From Acidobacteriota bacterium (GTDB lineage Bacteria; Acidobacteriota; Terriglobia; Acidiferrales; UBA7541), in contig JABCZG010000007.1 in assembly GCA_013289835.1 (NCBI GenBank), positions 160,399 through 224,398 of the forward strand: a DNA stretch of 64,000 nt, given 5' to 3'. The notes below the pieces were generated by a model. It saw only the letters and a program-made list of their open reading frames with translations, searched no databases and had not been told where the DNA came from. The translations under genes and the position numbers were made by a program. The stretch's first letter is position 1. Each line of letters begins with the position of its first letter. Shown one piece after another: positions 29,730-39,687 of the stretch.

Positions 29730-29870
29730 CGAGTGCTGCGACCCATCTACGCAGGGAGCCTGAACTTCCGCAGGCACGGAGCTCTTAGTGAAAGGCCTGG
29801 AAACGGCAGAAGGCCGCTGCACGAATCGGCAGATCCAAAATGAAAGCGGCAGCCGAAGCTACCGCTTTTT
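29727..29870 (+). ncRNA. Candidate structured small RNA of unknown family
   Basis: No credible ORF. Complementary ends (cga-gtgc-t-gcg / cgc-t-gcac-gaa-tcg), internal hairpins gcctg/caggc and ggcct/aggcc, terminal stem-loop plus T-run, CATAAT box just upstream. Confidence 0.45.
29843..29870 (+). terminator. Intrinsic terminator AAAGCGGcAGC-cgaa-GCTaCCGCTTTTT
   Basis: Stem with one C-A mismatch, tetraloop and T-run. Confidence 0.7.
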
Positions 29871-29972
29871 GTGCCAAGTCAGAATCTGACCTGAAGACAT
29901 TATACCACAGCCCCTATGGTGACTTCGAAGGCAGGACGCTCGCTACCCGGCTAGGAGCATAGAAAAAGGCAA

Positions 29973-29998
29973 GAAGGGCACGATGTATCGTGCCCTTC
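29973..29998 (-). terminator. Hairpin GAAGGGCACGA-TGTA-TCGTGCCCTTC, terminator for 30042..31568
   Basis: Perfect 11-bp stem, 3' of the minus-strand gene, T-rich on the minus strand. Confidence 0.7.
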
Positions 29999-30041
29999 AA
30001 ATGAAACAAAGGAATGAGCGAAGCGGCTTGCAATAAACAGA

Positions 30042-31568
30042 CTACCAGGTGGCGCGGATGCGGTATTTGAGTACGGAGGTGCCGTTCTTTTCGACGGGGA
30101 CAGTGAACTGGGCGGCGAAGGCCGCGGTCTTGGTGTATTTGTAGGTGGAAGAAAGCATTTCCCAGGAGCCGCCGATGGGCTCGTTGACCAGGACGGTGAC
30201 GGGACCGTCTTTGTGGTTGCGCAGTGTGACCTCGAATTCCATTTCCCAGGTGTGGGTGTCAATGCGTTTGTAGTCGGTCTGCTTATGCTCAGCGACGACG
30301 TCGAAGGCGTTGCCGATGTGGATGTTCACGAATTCATCTTTCGGAGTGTGATCGATGCGGTCTTCGCCGGCGAAGAGGATGCCGCCTTTGGAATCCTTCT
30401 GATAGACCCGGACGTTGCCGGCGGGGAGCGGGATGCCGAGGCCTGCTTTTTCTTCATTCTTGAATTTGTAGTAGACCATGACGGGATCTTTCAGGGGCGC
30501 GCCCGGAGCCTGTTGATTGCGATAGTAGTAGCTCTGGCCGTTGACCATGAAGATTTTTTCGACGGGAACGCCGGAACCCTGGAGCAGGCTGATCTGCTTG
30601 GTTTCCTTGTCCTCGACGGAGGTTTTGCGGCCGAGGGAGTAGAGATGGTATTCGCTGAAAGCTTCCTGCTGGAATTGCGGGGCGGCTTTTGCCATAGGCA
30701 CAGCAGCGTTCATGTCCATTCTGCCGTTGATAGCAAAATTGGCGACGCGGTTCAGCTCGCCGGCGACTAGCTGCAGACGGGCATTGTGGAAAGCAGTGCC
30801 GCTATTGTTGACCACCGTGACCCAGCCGTCGAGGTCGGCAGCTTTGTCGTCGCGGGCGACGGTGAGGACGTAGTCGGCGTTCCAGGAAAGATTGTTCGCG
30901 AGGTAGGAGGCTTCGATTTGCTGCTTTTTCGGGCCGGAGTTTTCGAGGGACATTAGGAGCGTAGGGCGGTCGTAGAGATTGGCGGGGATGTCCGGGAAGC
31001 GGTAGCTTTCGGCGTATCCACCAGTGACGATGTCGTTGCCGATTTTCCAGACTTGGCCGTTGTTGTCGGAGAGAAGCGTGGCTTTGATTTCCTCGTGCTT
31101 GGTGGTGCCGCTGTCCTGATAGGTGCGGACCAGGGTGACTTCCTTACCAACGTATTTGTGCAGGAGCTTGGCGGGCTCGAGGAGATCGTATTCGTAGTTT
31201 TGTTCGATGACGCCGAGCTTATCGGGATCGGTGAGCGAGCGGAAGTGGACGGTAGCGGGATTCACGGTGGCCGCGATGTCCATGAATTTCAGGCGGAAGA
31301 CGCCGGAGGGAAGGGTGAGATTACGGACGTCGCGGATCAGCGCGATATTGGAATTGTAGACGGTGACGTTGAGATCGGTCTGATCGGTGAGACTGGTGGA
31401 CTGATCGCCGGCGGCGCGGGCTGACTCTTTTTCTTGTGCGGCGTAGACAGTGTTGTCGGGGGCGGCGGAATGCAGGAGCGCTGCGCCACTTGCGAGGAGC
31501 GCGGCCGTGGCGGTCATCCAGAACAAACGGGTCTTGCGCTTTTTTCGTGGGATGTTCATACGTTTCAC
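30042..31568 (-). CDS. DUF4139 domain-containing secreted protein
   Basis: LNVTVYNSNIALIRDVRNLTLPSGVFRLKFMDIAATVNPATV; SYLANNLSWNADYVLTV. Confidence 0.82.
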   Translation of the reverse strand: MKRMNIPRKKRKTRLFWMTATAALLASGAALLHSAAPDNTVYAAQEKESARAAGDQSTSLTDQTDLNVTVYNSNIALIRDVRNLTLPSGVFRLKFMDIAATVNPATVHFRSLTDPDKLGVIEQNYEYDLLEPAKLLHKYVGKEVTLVRTYQDSGTTKHEEIKATLLSDNNGQVWKIGNDIVTGGYAESYRFPDIPANLYDRPTLLMSLENSGPKKQQIEASYLANNLSWNADYVLTVARDDKAADLDGWVTVVNNSGTAFHNARLQLVAGELNRVANFAINGRMDMNAAVPMAKAAPQFQQEAFSEYHLYSLGRKTSVEDKETKQISLLQGSGVPVEKIFMVNGQSYYYRNQQAPGAPLKDPVMVYYKFKNEEKAGLGIPLPAGNVRVYQKDSKGGILFAGEDRIDHTPKDEFVNIHIGNAFDVVAEHKQTDYKRIDTHTWEMEFEVTLRNHKDGPVTVLVNEPIGGSWEMLSSTYKYTKTAAFAAQFTVPVEKNGTSVLKYRIRATW

Positions 31569-31652
31569 CTCAATCGAATTTTGCCTTCTCCGTTAGAACG
31601 GGGAGAGCGGAATTTCTTGCACGCGTCGCGGGGCGAGGCGGGCGGCGCGGAA

Positions 31653-33086
31653 TCAGGGATTGCCGGTGAGTTTCCAGGTCAGGCCGCCATCGCTGGTTTC
31701 GAAACTTTTTGTGTGGCGCGCGTTCCAGATGGTGGCGTGCAAGGCGTCCGTAGCTTGCACGCCGCCGAGATCTTCCTTGAGCGGCGAGGAAATCAACTTC
31801 CAATTCGAGCCGGCGTCGGTGGTCAGAAGGATGGCGCCGACGCGGCCGACGATCCAGCAGACTCGGTCCGATGGGGCGGAGCCGGTCTGTAGTTCGACAA
31901 GTACGCCGCTGCGCTGGCGCGACCAGGAGGAGCCGCCATTGGAAGAAAACTCGATGAGGCCGGAGGGGCCTGTGCGCCACTGGGAGGCGGCGCCGGGGGC
32001 GTAAATCAAGTGAGGGTCGGAGACTACCATTACCATTTGGGATGCGGCGCCGATGCGATTGCTAGTGGTTTCGGCGGTTACACCACCGGCAACGCCGCTT
32101 GGTGCGGGAGCTGCGGCAGGCGCGGGCGCGTTGGCCTCGGACTTTTGTTTGGCCACAGCCCTTGCCGGCGGCTGGGCCTGCGACAACGGGGCTGGGCCTG
32201 GGACTTTGCCATTGAGCTGGTAATTGGAGACGGGTGCGGATTGCGATTGGACTTCGACATTCTGAGTAGCTTTATCGACCGATTTCTTGGCATCGAGGTC
32301 AGCGTGATCTGCGCTGCGAGTGAGCGCGCCGGAAGAATCGCCGAACTCATCTTTTCTGGCCTCGCTTTCCTTGTCTTGAGAAGGCAATGGTGAGGTGAGC
32401 TGCGCAGAGGCTTGAGCTCTTTCACGCTGCTTCAAGGATTCCGACCCCATCGCGCCGTTGGACGCAGAGATCTCATCCGCAGCAGCCGGCGGCTTTGGTT
32501 GAGCGATCCGAGCCGTGGGCGCGCGAGAGACGACGGAACCGGGCAGCGAGGAAGGTTCCTGCTTCTTTGCGATTTTGTTTTCGTTGAGGCTTGGGAAACG
32601 AGGCTGCTGATTTTCGTGCAGAGAAATCCAGACGAGCAGGATGGCGGCGAGAGCGCCGGCAGGAGCGAGCCAGCGCCAAATCGGCGGGGTGGAGAGCGGC
32701 ACCATCCGCGTTTTGCGCGGAGGAGCAGCGGTGGCGACAGGCCAAGACTGGACGACGGCGGCAGGTTTGGGTTCGCTGACGGGCAAGTCTTCTTCTTTTT
32801 CGGCGTGATGCAGAGGAATGTTCTCGGTGGCTTCCAGCTCGGCGAGAACCATCTGGCAATGCGCGCAGCCGACGAGGTGCTCCTTCCAGGAATTCATTTC
32901 GGCGGGAACAAGCGAACGTTCGTGATAGGCGGCGAGGGTTTCCGCGTCGGGACAGTTGTCGGCCTGGAGACCGAGCTCCGCGGGCAAATTCGCGGATTCT
33001 TCGGAAGGCACGCCGGGGCGAAAATGGCGGGCAAGCGCCTTGTCAAAATTTCGATCGCGCGGGTCAGGCGCCATGAGCTTCTCCAT
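31653..33086 (-). CDS. Putative anti-sigma factor with zinc-finger-like N-terminus and Ycf48/BNR-like C-terminal repeats
   Basis: HLVGCAHCQMVL (HxxxCxxC), single TM helix, C-terminal IEFSSNGGSSWSRQ, ILLTTDAGSNWKLI, SFETSDGGLTWKLT repeats. Confidence 0.78.
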   Translation of the reverse strand: MEKLMAPDPRDRNFDKALARHFRPGVPSEESANLPAELGLQADNCPDAETLAAYHERSLVPAEMNSWKEHLVGCAHCQMVLAELEATENIPLHHAEKEEDLPVSEPKPAAVVQSWPVATAAPPRKTRMVPLSTPPIWRWLAPAGALAAILLVWISLHENQQPRFPSLNENKIAKKQEPSSLPGSVVSRAPTARIAQPKPPAAADEISASNGAMGSESLKQRERAQASAQLTSPLPSQDKESEARKDEFGDSSGALTRSADHADLDAKKSVDKATQNVEVQSQSAPVSNYQLNGKVPGPAPLSQAQPPARAVAKQKSEANAPAPAAAPAPSGVAGGVTAETTSNRIGAASQMVMVVSDPHLIYAPGAASQWRTGPSGLIEFSSNGGSSWSRQRSGVLVELQTGSAPSDRVCWIVGRVGAILLTTDAGSNWKLISSPLKEDLGGVQATDALHATIWNARHTKSFETSDGGLTWKLTGNP

Positions 33087-33128
33087 CTATAGAACGGTGC
33101 GCGGCCGCTTTCTTGCGTGAGGCAATCA

Positions 33129-34124
33129 TCATAATGACCGCTTTCCGGCCGCAGGGCCTTGTGGCTTGGAGCGCGGCAGCAGTTTGTCCAAATCGAGCGG
33201 GGTATTTTCCGCGCTGTATTCGATGCAGAGAGCGATTTCGGCATCGCTGAGTCCGGGCTCCGCGGCGGCGCCATTGGCAGCAGTAAAACCACGACGCAGA
33301 ATATTTTCGACTTCCTGGCGCAATTCGGCGCGCGAGCGGTCCAGATGACGAGAAACGCTGGACTCATGTTCTTCGAACAAGCGGCCGATTTCGGCGAGGG
33401 TTTTTTCTTCGGCGTAGTAATAGCGGAGGCGCTCTCGTTCCTCGGGCGGTAGTTTTTGGAGTGCGGCTTGAAGAGCGCGAGTGAAGAGCGCGACGTACCG
33501 CTGGCGATGAGGATCGCCGAGAGAAGCGTGCGGCGCGGTTCGGGCGTGAGAATTCGCCGCTTGCTCGTCATCGTCGCCGAGTTCCTCGAAGCGGCGGCCG
33601 GCGCGGATGGAATCGATGTGGCGCTGGGCCAGGACGGCGCGAAGCCAGGTCTTCAGCGAGCTGCGACCGTGAAAATACCGGAAGAGCGAGCGCTGGGCGC
33701 CCTTGCCGCCATCGAGGCCGTAAAGATCGGCGAAGAGAGAGTCGGCAAGTTCGGTGGCTTCCGGGGCGCTGGCTCCGCAATGAAGAATCGCAGCGGCTGC
33801 CGCATGGAGGTAGACGCGATAGCTGGCAAAAAACTGTTCCCAGGCGGCTTCGCAGCCTTCGGCACAAGCGCTGGCCAGCGCCAGGTCCTGCAGATGAAGG
33901 GCACGGAGATATTCTTCGAGTTGCCGAGGAGTGGAAGTGCCGGGGGTGAGGCGCTTTTTGGCGCTGCGTTCCAGGGTAGCGGCCCAGCGCTCTGCCGAGA
34001 GTCCCCAGCGGCCTGCCTGCGCCTGGAGATACAAGGCTTCGAGAACGGAGGCGGAGCCGTGCAGAAAGAGGACGGAGTCCTTCGATGCGGCCTTGGAACG
34101 TCGATCTGGGGCGTCTGCGGTCAT
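33129..34124 (-). CDS. ECF-like RNA polymerase sigma factor with N-terminal extension
   Basis: Sigma-70 region 2/4-like sequence (SLKTWLRAVLAQRHIDSIRAGRR; LPPEERERLRYYYAEEKTLAEIGRLFEEHESSVSRHLDRSRAEL). Confidence 0.75.
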   Translation of the reverse strand: MTADAPDRRSKAASKDSVLFLHGSASVLEALYLQAQAGRWGLSAERWAATLERSAKKRLTPGTSTPRQLEEYLRALHLQDLALASACAEGCEAAWEQFFASYRVYLHAAAAAILHCGASAPEATELADSLFADLYGLDGGKGAQRSLFRYFHGRSSLKTWLRAVLAQRHIDSIRAGRRFEELGDDDEQAANSHARTAPHASLGDPHRQRYVALFTRALQAALQKLPPEERERLRYYYAEEKTLAEIGRLFEEHESSVSRHLDRSRAELRQEVENILRRGFTAANGAAAEPGLSDAEIALCIEYSAENTPLDLDKLLPRSKPQGPAAGKRSL

Positions 34125-34517
34125 CTTCCGTTTGGTGTCAAGACCATGTAAAGCTGCGAACGCAAACCAACGCCGGGATACCCCCCTGCATCCTAGAGCA
34201 TAAGCCCGAGGGACGGAAAACGGTGCGCAAATTCAGGGCACCTAAGCCTGGATTTGGGGTATCCTATCGGGTGTTGCGCCCCCAGACTCGCAACTGAATC
34301 GGCCTCGCCGGGTTAGGAATGGGTGCGCTGCGTGCGCTCGCGGGAGCATTAGCGACTTCGCGACGCTAGTACGAAAGTCCTATTCGGACTCCCTCAGCCT
34401 CGTCGGTACTCTGGTACTGCTAGAGCGCTTTTCCTATCTGCTAGCGAATTTGGGACCTTTAGGAATTCCTGGAGTACCCATCTTCGAACGACGGAGTGCT
34501 CACGAGGCGGCACGCGG

Positions 34518-35693
34518 ATGACAACCATGATTGCAGATCCACCACGTAAGACGACGATGGGCGTTGGTTTCGAGGCCAACCGCAGCCGCACAGCCAATCC
34601 GCAGGCCTGGAAGCAGGCCATCGGAACGAAACCGATCGCGGCACGGCTCGCACTACTGCCAGAATCCAAGCCCCGCTGGGATCGCATCGGCGTTAGCGCC
34701 GTTGGCCAGCTGGCGATCCTGACATTTTTCTTGCTCATCCCTCTGGTGTTTCCGCAGCAGATGAGAACCGCTTTGAACCTACGGCCGACGGAGTTGATGC
34801 AGCCGGTCACCTTAATTCCGGTCGCTCCCGAGCCGCCGCCCCCGCCAAAGATTAAGGCAAAAGCTCCGCCGCCGACCCCGAAGCCGGAAGTGCCTGAGCC
34901 CGTCAAGTTGAATCCAAGGCAGCCACATGTGTTCCTGGCGGCAAAGGTCGAGCCGCCGAAGGTGCGCACGGTGGACGCCAAACCGGTCGAACTGAATCCG
35001 GCATTCGATGCGGTGAAAGTTGATATACCTACGAATCAGCCGAAGCGCCCGAAGGAAGACGTGAAGGTCGGAAACCTGGGCTCGGGCAGCGCGGCACCGG
35101 CTACGGTGGTCGCTCCGGTGAACAAAGTACAGACGGGCGGGTTCGGCGATCCCAATGGAATTCCTGGAAAGGGTGACCCGAACAAGACGACGAACGTGAA
35201 TCGGTTGGGGTCGCCAGCGTTGCCGGGGGGACCTGGGTACGGAAACGGTACCGGCGGTGACAAAGGAATTCGCGGAACGGTCGCAAGTACCGGTTTCGGA
35301 AACGGTACGGCCAATCCTCCTCCGAGCGGGGGCAAGCGCGGGACGATTCAGTCCACAGGGTTCGCGGACCAGACGGTGTCCACCGACGCTCCCAAGAAGA
35401 AGGCCGCTTCGGGCGAGGGGGCCACAACTCCTGTTGACATCTTGGAAAAGCCACGTCCCGAATACACCGCGGAAGGGCGTAGTCTGAAAATAGAAGGTGA
35501 CGTAGTCATTGAGATGGTGTTCCTGGCGAATGGCAGCGTCCAAGTGAATCGCGTCGTCAGCGGTTTGGGACACGGTCTCGACGAAGCAGCAACCCGGGCA
35601 GCACAACAAATCAAGTTCAAGCCAGCAAAACGCGACGGCCAGCCGGTGGATTTTCCGGCACGCGTGCGGATTGAATTCCGTCTGGCGTATTGA
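34518..35693 (+). CDS. Energy transducer TonB
   Basis: N-terminal TM, Pro-rich region, C-terminal KPRPEYTAEGRSLKIEGDVVIEMVFLANGSVQVNRVVSGLGHGLDEAATRAAQQIKFKPA. Confidence 0.88.
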   Translation: MTTMIADPPRKTTMGVGFEANRSRTANPQAWKQAIGTKPIAARLALLPESKPRWDRIGVSAVGQLAILTFFLLIPLVFPQQMRTALNLRPTELMQPVTLIPVAPEPPPPPKIKAKAPPPTPKPEVPEPVKLNPRQPHVFLAAKVEPPKVRTVDAKPVELNPAFDAVKVDIPTNQPKRPKEDVKVGNLGSGSAAPATVVAPVNKVQTGGFGDPNGIPGKGDPNKTTNVNRLGSPALPGGPGYGNGTGGDKGIRGTVASTGFGNGTANPPPSGGKRGTIQSTGFADQTVSTDAPKKKAASGEGATTPVDILEKPRPEYTAEGRSLKIEGDVVIEMVFLANGSVQVNRVVSGLGHGLDEAATRAAQQIKFKPAKRDGQPVDFPARVRIEFRLAY

Positions 35694-35713
35694 GAATTAA
35701 GGGGAGAGAGAAA

Positions 35714-37405
35714 ATGCGTAAGCTAGGAACAACCATCCTCGTTCTGGTCCTGAGCGGGCTGGGAGCCATCGCTGCCGCGGCGGCGCCCAAGCCAGCCGAT
35801 CAGCCGCGGACCATGGAAGAGGTCGTCGACCGGGTTATCACGAACGAAAACCGCGCCAGCCAGCAGATTCGCCAGTATTCACCGCTGGTGGAGACGTACA
35901 TCCAGAACCTGAAGCCGGACAAGGATCTTGGCTACGTTCCGGCGGGCGACAAATATTTTCTGGGGCGCGCCGACTTTACGAAGGGCGTCTCGCTGGTTTC
36001 GCTGACGGACACCAGCGGCAAAGGGAAGAAGATCTTCGGGTCGATCGGGAATTTCTTTTCGTTCGCGCTGCAGTTTGTGCCGGACGGATTCCTGCAGATG
36101 ATTTTTATCGATACGAACGGATTCGACAAGCAGCACTACAAGTTTGATTATGTGCGCCGCGAATTCCTGGGCGAAGTGCGCTGCCTGGTGTTTGACGTCA
36201 CGCCGCAGGACAAGAGCGGCAAGGGCCGGTTCCTGGGGCGCATCTGGGTGGAAGACCAGGATTTCAACATCGTGCGCTTCAACGGCGCGTACAGCGGCAA
36301 CGGGCACTCCAGCTGGTGGTTCCACTTTGACAGCTGGCGCGCGAACGTGCAGCCCGGAATGTGGGTGCCTTCCTTCGTGTACAGCGAAGAAAAGGACATG
36401 CACTACAACCTGACGAAGAAGCTGGATTTCAAGGCGCAGACGCGCTTGTGGGGATACAACCTGGGTCACGCCAGCCAGGAACAGGAGCTGAGCAAGATTC
36501 TGGTGGAGAGCGCGGTGCAGGACGACACCAAGACGTCCAACGACCTGTCGCCGATTCAGGCGCAGCGCTCGTGGGACCGCCAAGCGGAAGATAACGTGAT
36601 TGATCGCCTCGAGCGCATTGGATTGATCGCGCCGAAGGGTGACGTGGACAAGATTCTCGAAACGGTGGTCAACAACCTGGAAGTCACCAATAACATCGAT
36701 GTCGAGCCGGATGTGCGCTGCCGCGTGATGATGACTTCGACGCTCGAATCCTACACCGTGGGACACACCATCGTGCTGAGCCGCGGGTTGGTGGACGTAT
36801 TGCCGGATGAAGCCAGCCTGGCGACGATGATCGCGCACGAACTGAGCCACATCGTGCTGGGACACCGCCTGGACTCCAGCTACGCGTTCTTCGATCAATT
36901 GCTGATTGAAGATAAGGATACTTTCCGCCACTTTGGATTTGCGCGCACTCCCGATGAGGAGAAAGCGGCCAATGTCAAAGCGATCCAGCTACTGAACAAT
37001 TCGCCTTACAAGAATCAGCTGGGCAACGCGGGACTTTTCCTGACGGCGCTCACCACGCGCCAGAAGGAAATTCCCAACCTGATCAGCCCGCACCTGGGCG
37101 ACCGCGTGCCGACCATAGGCGACCTGCGATCCTCGATGCCGGTCGATCAAAAGCAGAATCCGCAGATGATTGCGGCGCTGCCGATTGGCGGACGTGTCAA
37201 GCTCGATCCCTGGAACGACCACTTGGACCTGATCAAGAGCAAGCCGGTAGGGACGGTGGCCGAGCGGGAGAAGATGCCGTTTGAAGTGACACCGTTCATG
37301 CCGTACTTGACGCGCTACGGAGCGGACGCTTCGAAGCCCATTGCGGCGAGTGCGGCTACGCCATCCGATTCGAAACCGGGTGGTGCGTCGGCAAGCAAGC
37401 CGTAA
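35714..37405 (+). CDS. M48 family metalloprotease
   Basis: HExxH in MIAHELSHIVLGHR; signal peptide. Confidence 0.85.
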   Translation: MRKLGTTILVLVLSGLGAIAAAAAPKPADQPRTMEEVVDRVITNENRASQQIRQYSPLVETYIQNLKPDKDLGYVPAGDKYFLGRADFTKGVSLVSLTDTSGKGKKIFGSIGNFFSFALQFVPDGFLQMIFIDTNGFDKQHYKFDYVRREFLGEVRCLVFDVTPQDKSGKGRFLGRIWVEDQDFNIVRFNGAYSGNGHSSWWFHFDSWRANVQPGMWVPSFVYSEEKDMHYNLTKKLDFKAQTRLWGYNLGHASQEQELSKILVESAVQDDTKTSNDLSPIQAQRSWDRQAEDNVIDRLERIGLIAPKGDVDKILETVVNNLEVTNNIDVEPDVRCRVMMTSTLESYTVGHTIVLSRGLVDVLPDEASLATMIAHELSHIVLGHRLDSSYAFFDQLLIEDKDTFRHFGFARTPDEEKAANVKAIQLLNNSPYKNQLGNAGLFLTALTTRQKEIPNLISPHLGDRVPTIGDLRSSMPVDQKQNPQMIAALPIGGRVKLDPWNDHLDLIKSKPVGTVAEREKMPFEVTPFMPYLTRYGADASKPIAASAATPSDSKPGGASASKP

Positions 37406-37432
37406 TCGGCATTTTTCAAATTACAAGCTTCG

Positions 37433-37462
37433 CGGCCCGGTGAATTCTCGCCGGGCCGTTTT
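37433..37462 (+). terminator. Terminator CGGCCCGG..CCGGGCCGTTTT
   Basis: 8-bp perfect stem plus T-run after the M48 gene. Confidence 0.75.
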
Positions 37463-37499
37463 CTTTTGCGCGACACATTTTTATTAGGCAGCGGATTGC

Positions 37500-38945
37500 T
37501 TAGCGAGGCGAAGAGAGTTCGCGGATCAGCTTGTAGTTGAAGTCCACACCGTCGTAGAAATCCTGGACTCCTAGACGTTCGTCTTTGCCGTGGGCGCGGA
37601 TGTCGTTGCGGTCAAAAAACATGCAGGAGATCCCGTAGGTGGGGATGCCGGCAATGCGTGTGATTCTGCCGTCAGTGGCGCCGGTAGACATGGTGGCGAT
37701 GAGCGGGACGCCGGGCCAGGAGGCGCTGAGCGTTTTCTCGAGAGCGTGCATGACTTCCGGGAGGAGCGGAGAGGGAGGCACGCCGACCACGGGTACGACT
37801 TTTCCATCGGCGGAACGCTGCGCGACGACTGTGACGGTTACTTTCGGATCGTTGGCGACCCGTTCGAGGGCTTTGCGGACTTCTTCGGGATCTTCGCCGG
37901 GGAAAATGCGGCAATTGACGTTAGCGCGGGCGGTTTGCGGAAGAGCGTTGGGTGCGTGGCCGCCGGAGAGCATGGTGGCGACACAGGTGGTGTGCAGGAG
38001 CGAATTGTAATAGGGCGAAGCGGAGAGGCGTTGCACTGCGGCATTGAGCTGGGCCGCATCGGCAGGCGGCGGATACATGGCGACGACTTTCATGTCCGCC
38101 GAAACCGGGCCGGTGGTTATCGCCGCGGTCTTCGCGAAGAAATTCCGGGTGATTTCGTTGATGTCCACGGGAAACGAATATGATTGTAAGCGGGCCAGCG
38201 CGCCGGCCAAGTGATAGATGGCGTTATCGGGGCTGGGGACGGAGCTGTGGCCGCCGGGATTCAGCGATTCGAATTGATAGTCCACGTACACTTTTTCGCT
38301 GGCTTGAATGCCCGCGAGCAGGCGATTGCCTTTGTCCTTTTCGAATTCGCCGGCATCGAGATTAATGCAGTATTCGGCGTCCACCCAATCGCGATGCTCC
38401 TTGATCAGCCAGTCCACGCCATTGAAGTTGCCGCCTTCTTCGTCGGCGGTGAGCGCGAGAATCAGGTCGCGGTCGGGAAGATAATTTTCTTTTCTGAGGC
38501 GCAGGAAATTGGTGACGAGGAGGGCGTCGCCGGACTTCATGTCTTCGGTGCCGCGACCGTAGAAGTAGCCGTCTTTTTCGAGGAATTCGAAGGGGTCGGT
38601 GGTCCAGTCCTCGCGATGCGCTTCGACGACGTCGAGGTGGCCGATGAACAGGATGGGCTTGCGCTTACCGGTCCCGCGAAAACGGGCGACGAGATTCTTT
38701 TTGCGGTCGTTTGGTCCAGTGACTTTGATGTCCTCTTCGGCGAAACCACCTTCGCGCAGACGCTTGGCCATGGCTTCCGCGGCGGTGGTGACGTTGCCGA
38801 CGGAATCGGTGGTGTTGATTTCAATGAGCTGTTTGAAAATGGCGCGCGCCGTTTGCTTGGATTGGTCCTGGCTTTGCGCCCGGGCAGCGGGCGAAATCGC
38901 GGCAATCAAGCAGAATGACAAGATGGAGCGTGTCCTACTTTGCAT
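37500..38945 (-). CDS. M20 family metallopeptidase, secreted
   Basis: IGHLDVVEAHREDW, GRGTEDMKSGDALL, LTADEEGG. Confidence 0.88.
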   Translation of the reverse strand: MQSRTRSILSFCLIAAISPAARAQSQDQSKQTARAIFKQLIEINTTDSVGNVTTAAEAMAKRLREGGFAEEDIKVTGPNDRKKNLVARFRGTGKRKPILFIGHLDVVEAHREDWTTDPFEFLEKDGYFYGRGTEDMKSGDALLVTNFLRLRKENYLPDRDLILALTADEEGGNFNGVDWLIKEHRDWVDAEYCINLDAGEFEKDKGNRLLAGIQASEKVYVDYQFESLNPGGHSSVPSPDNAIYHLAGALARLQSYSFPVDINEITRNFFAKTAAITTGPVSADMKVVAMYPPPADAAQLNAAVQRLSASPYYNSLLHTTCVATMLSGGHAPNALPQTARANVNCRIFPGEDPEEVRKALERVANDPKVTVTVVAQRSADGKVVPVVGVPPSPLLPEVMHALEKTLSASWPGVPLIATMSTGATDGRITRIAGIPTYGISCMFFDRNDIRAHGKDERLGVQDFYDGVDFNYKLIRELSSPR

Positions 38946-38967
38946 TCGGTCTCCTTCGAATTCAGGC

Positions 38968-39534
38968 TCATGAAAAAGGCAGTTGTTCCGGCGGCGGTGC
39001 CGTTCGCGATGCGAGCGCGAGGCGAAGACAGCGCGACAGGTGCGAGGCGGACCAGAACAGTAAAATCATACCGAAGCCACGGTCCAGCACGAGAAACACG
39101 ACAAACGCGATGAAAACGGCCAAGCCGGTTCGATCGGGCCGCATCAGCGGCAATTGCAAGCGTTCGTTCACAAAGCGCGCCAGCTCGCGCGGCCATTTGT
39201 AAACCCAGTACAAGCCATAGATGGGGATCAGATGAAACCATGCCGCACGCACCGGCTTAATGGGGTAGCCGCCCGCGGTCGCCTGCGCGAGGATGATGTG
39301 ATATTCGTAAACACAAACGAGCCAATAGACAAGGCTGATGAAATTCGCGAGAAACAGGTAGAGCGGAGGAATGATCAGGGGTTCCTTGGCGAGTTCCGGG
39401 TGCAGCGTGATGGCAACCATTTCCGCAATAAGCGTCGCGACGCCGAGTACGTAGCCGATCCAGATGCGCGGAAATGGCGGTAACGCGCCAGGTTGCGCTT
39501 GCTGCTCTTGCGATTTTCCGCCGGACCAGTCCAT
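38968..39534 (-). CDS. Small polytopic membrane protein of unknown function
   Basis: Several TM stretches. M at 39534 preferred, since the 5' part of ORF 38968..40035 overlaps the Dabb gene. Confidence 0.6.
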   Translation of the reverse strand: MDWSGGKSQEQQAQPGALPPFPRIWIGYVLGVATLIAEMVAITLHPELAKEPLIIPPLYLFLANFISLVYWLVCVYEYHIILAQATAGGYPIKPVRAAWFHLIPIYGLYWVYKWPRELARFVNERLQLPLMRPDRTGLAVFIAFVVFLVLDRGFGMILLFWSASHLSRCLRLALASRTAPPPEQLPFS

Positions 39535-39687
39535 TCCACCCTCGAGGAAAGTGCCTTGGCAGCGTAACGGCCCGGCTACTGGTGCGTCAAACCATTTGCG
39601 GACGCGGCTGAGCGGCGCGGTTGCGGCGAGTTGCTTCGCCGCGCGCGACTTGCATACACTGGCGGAGTTCTTAAAGCGGAGGAAGAG

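Noticed and set aside
29727-29870. SRP RNA or tmRNA identity for the candidate sRNA
   Set aside because: Lacks the GGTCCGGAAGG-AGCAG SRP domain IV signature and any tmRNA tRNA-like ends; left unassigned.
35879-36931. 350-aa minus-strand ORF
   Set aside because: Antisense to the M48 protease with its intact HELSH motif.
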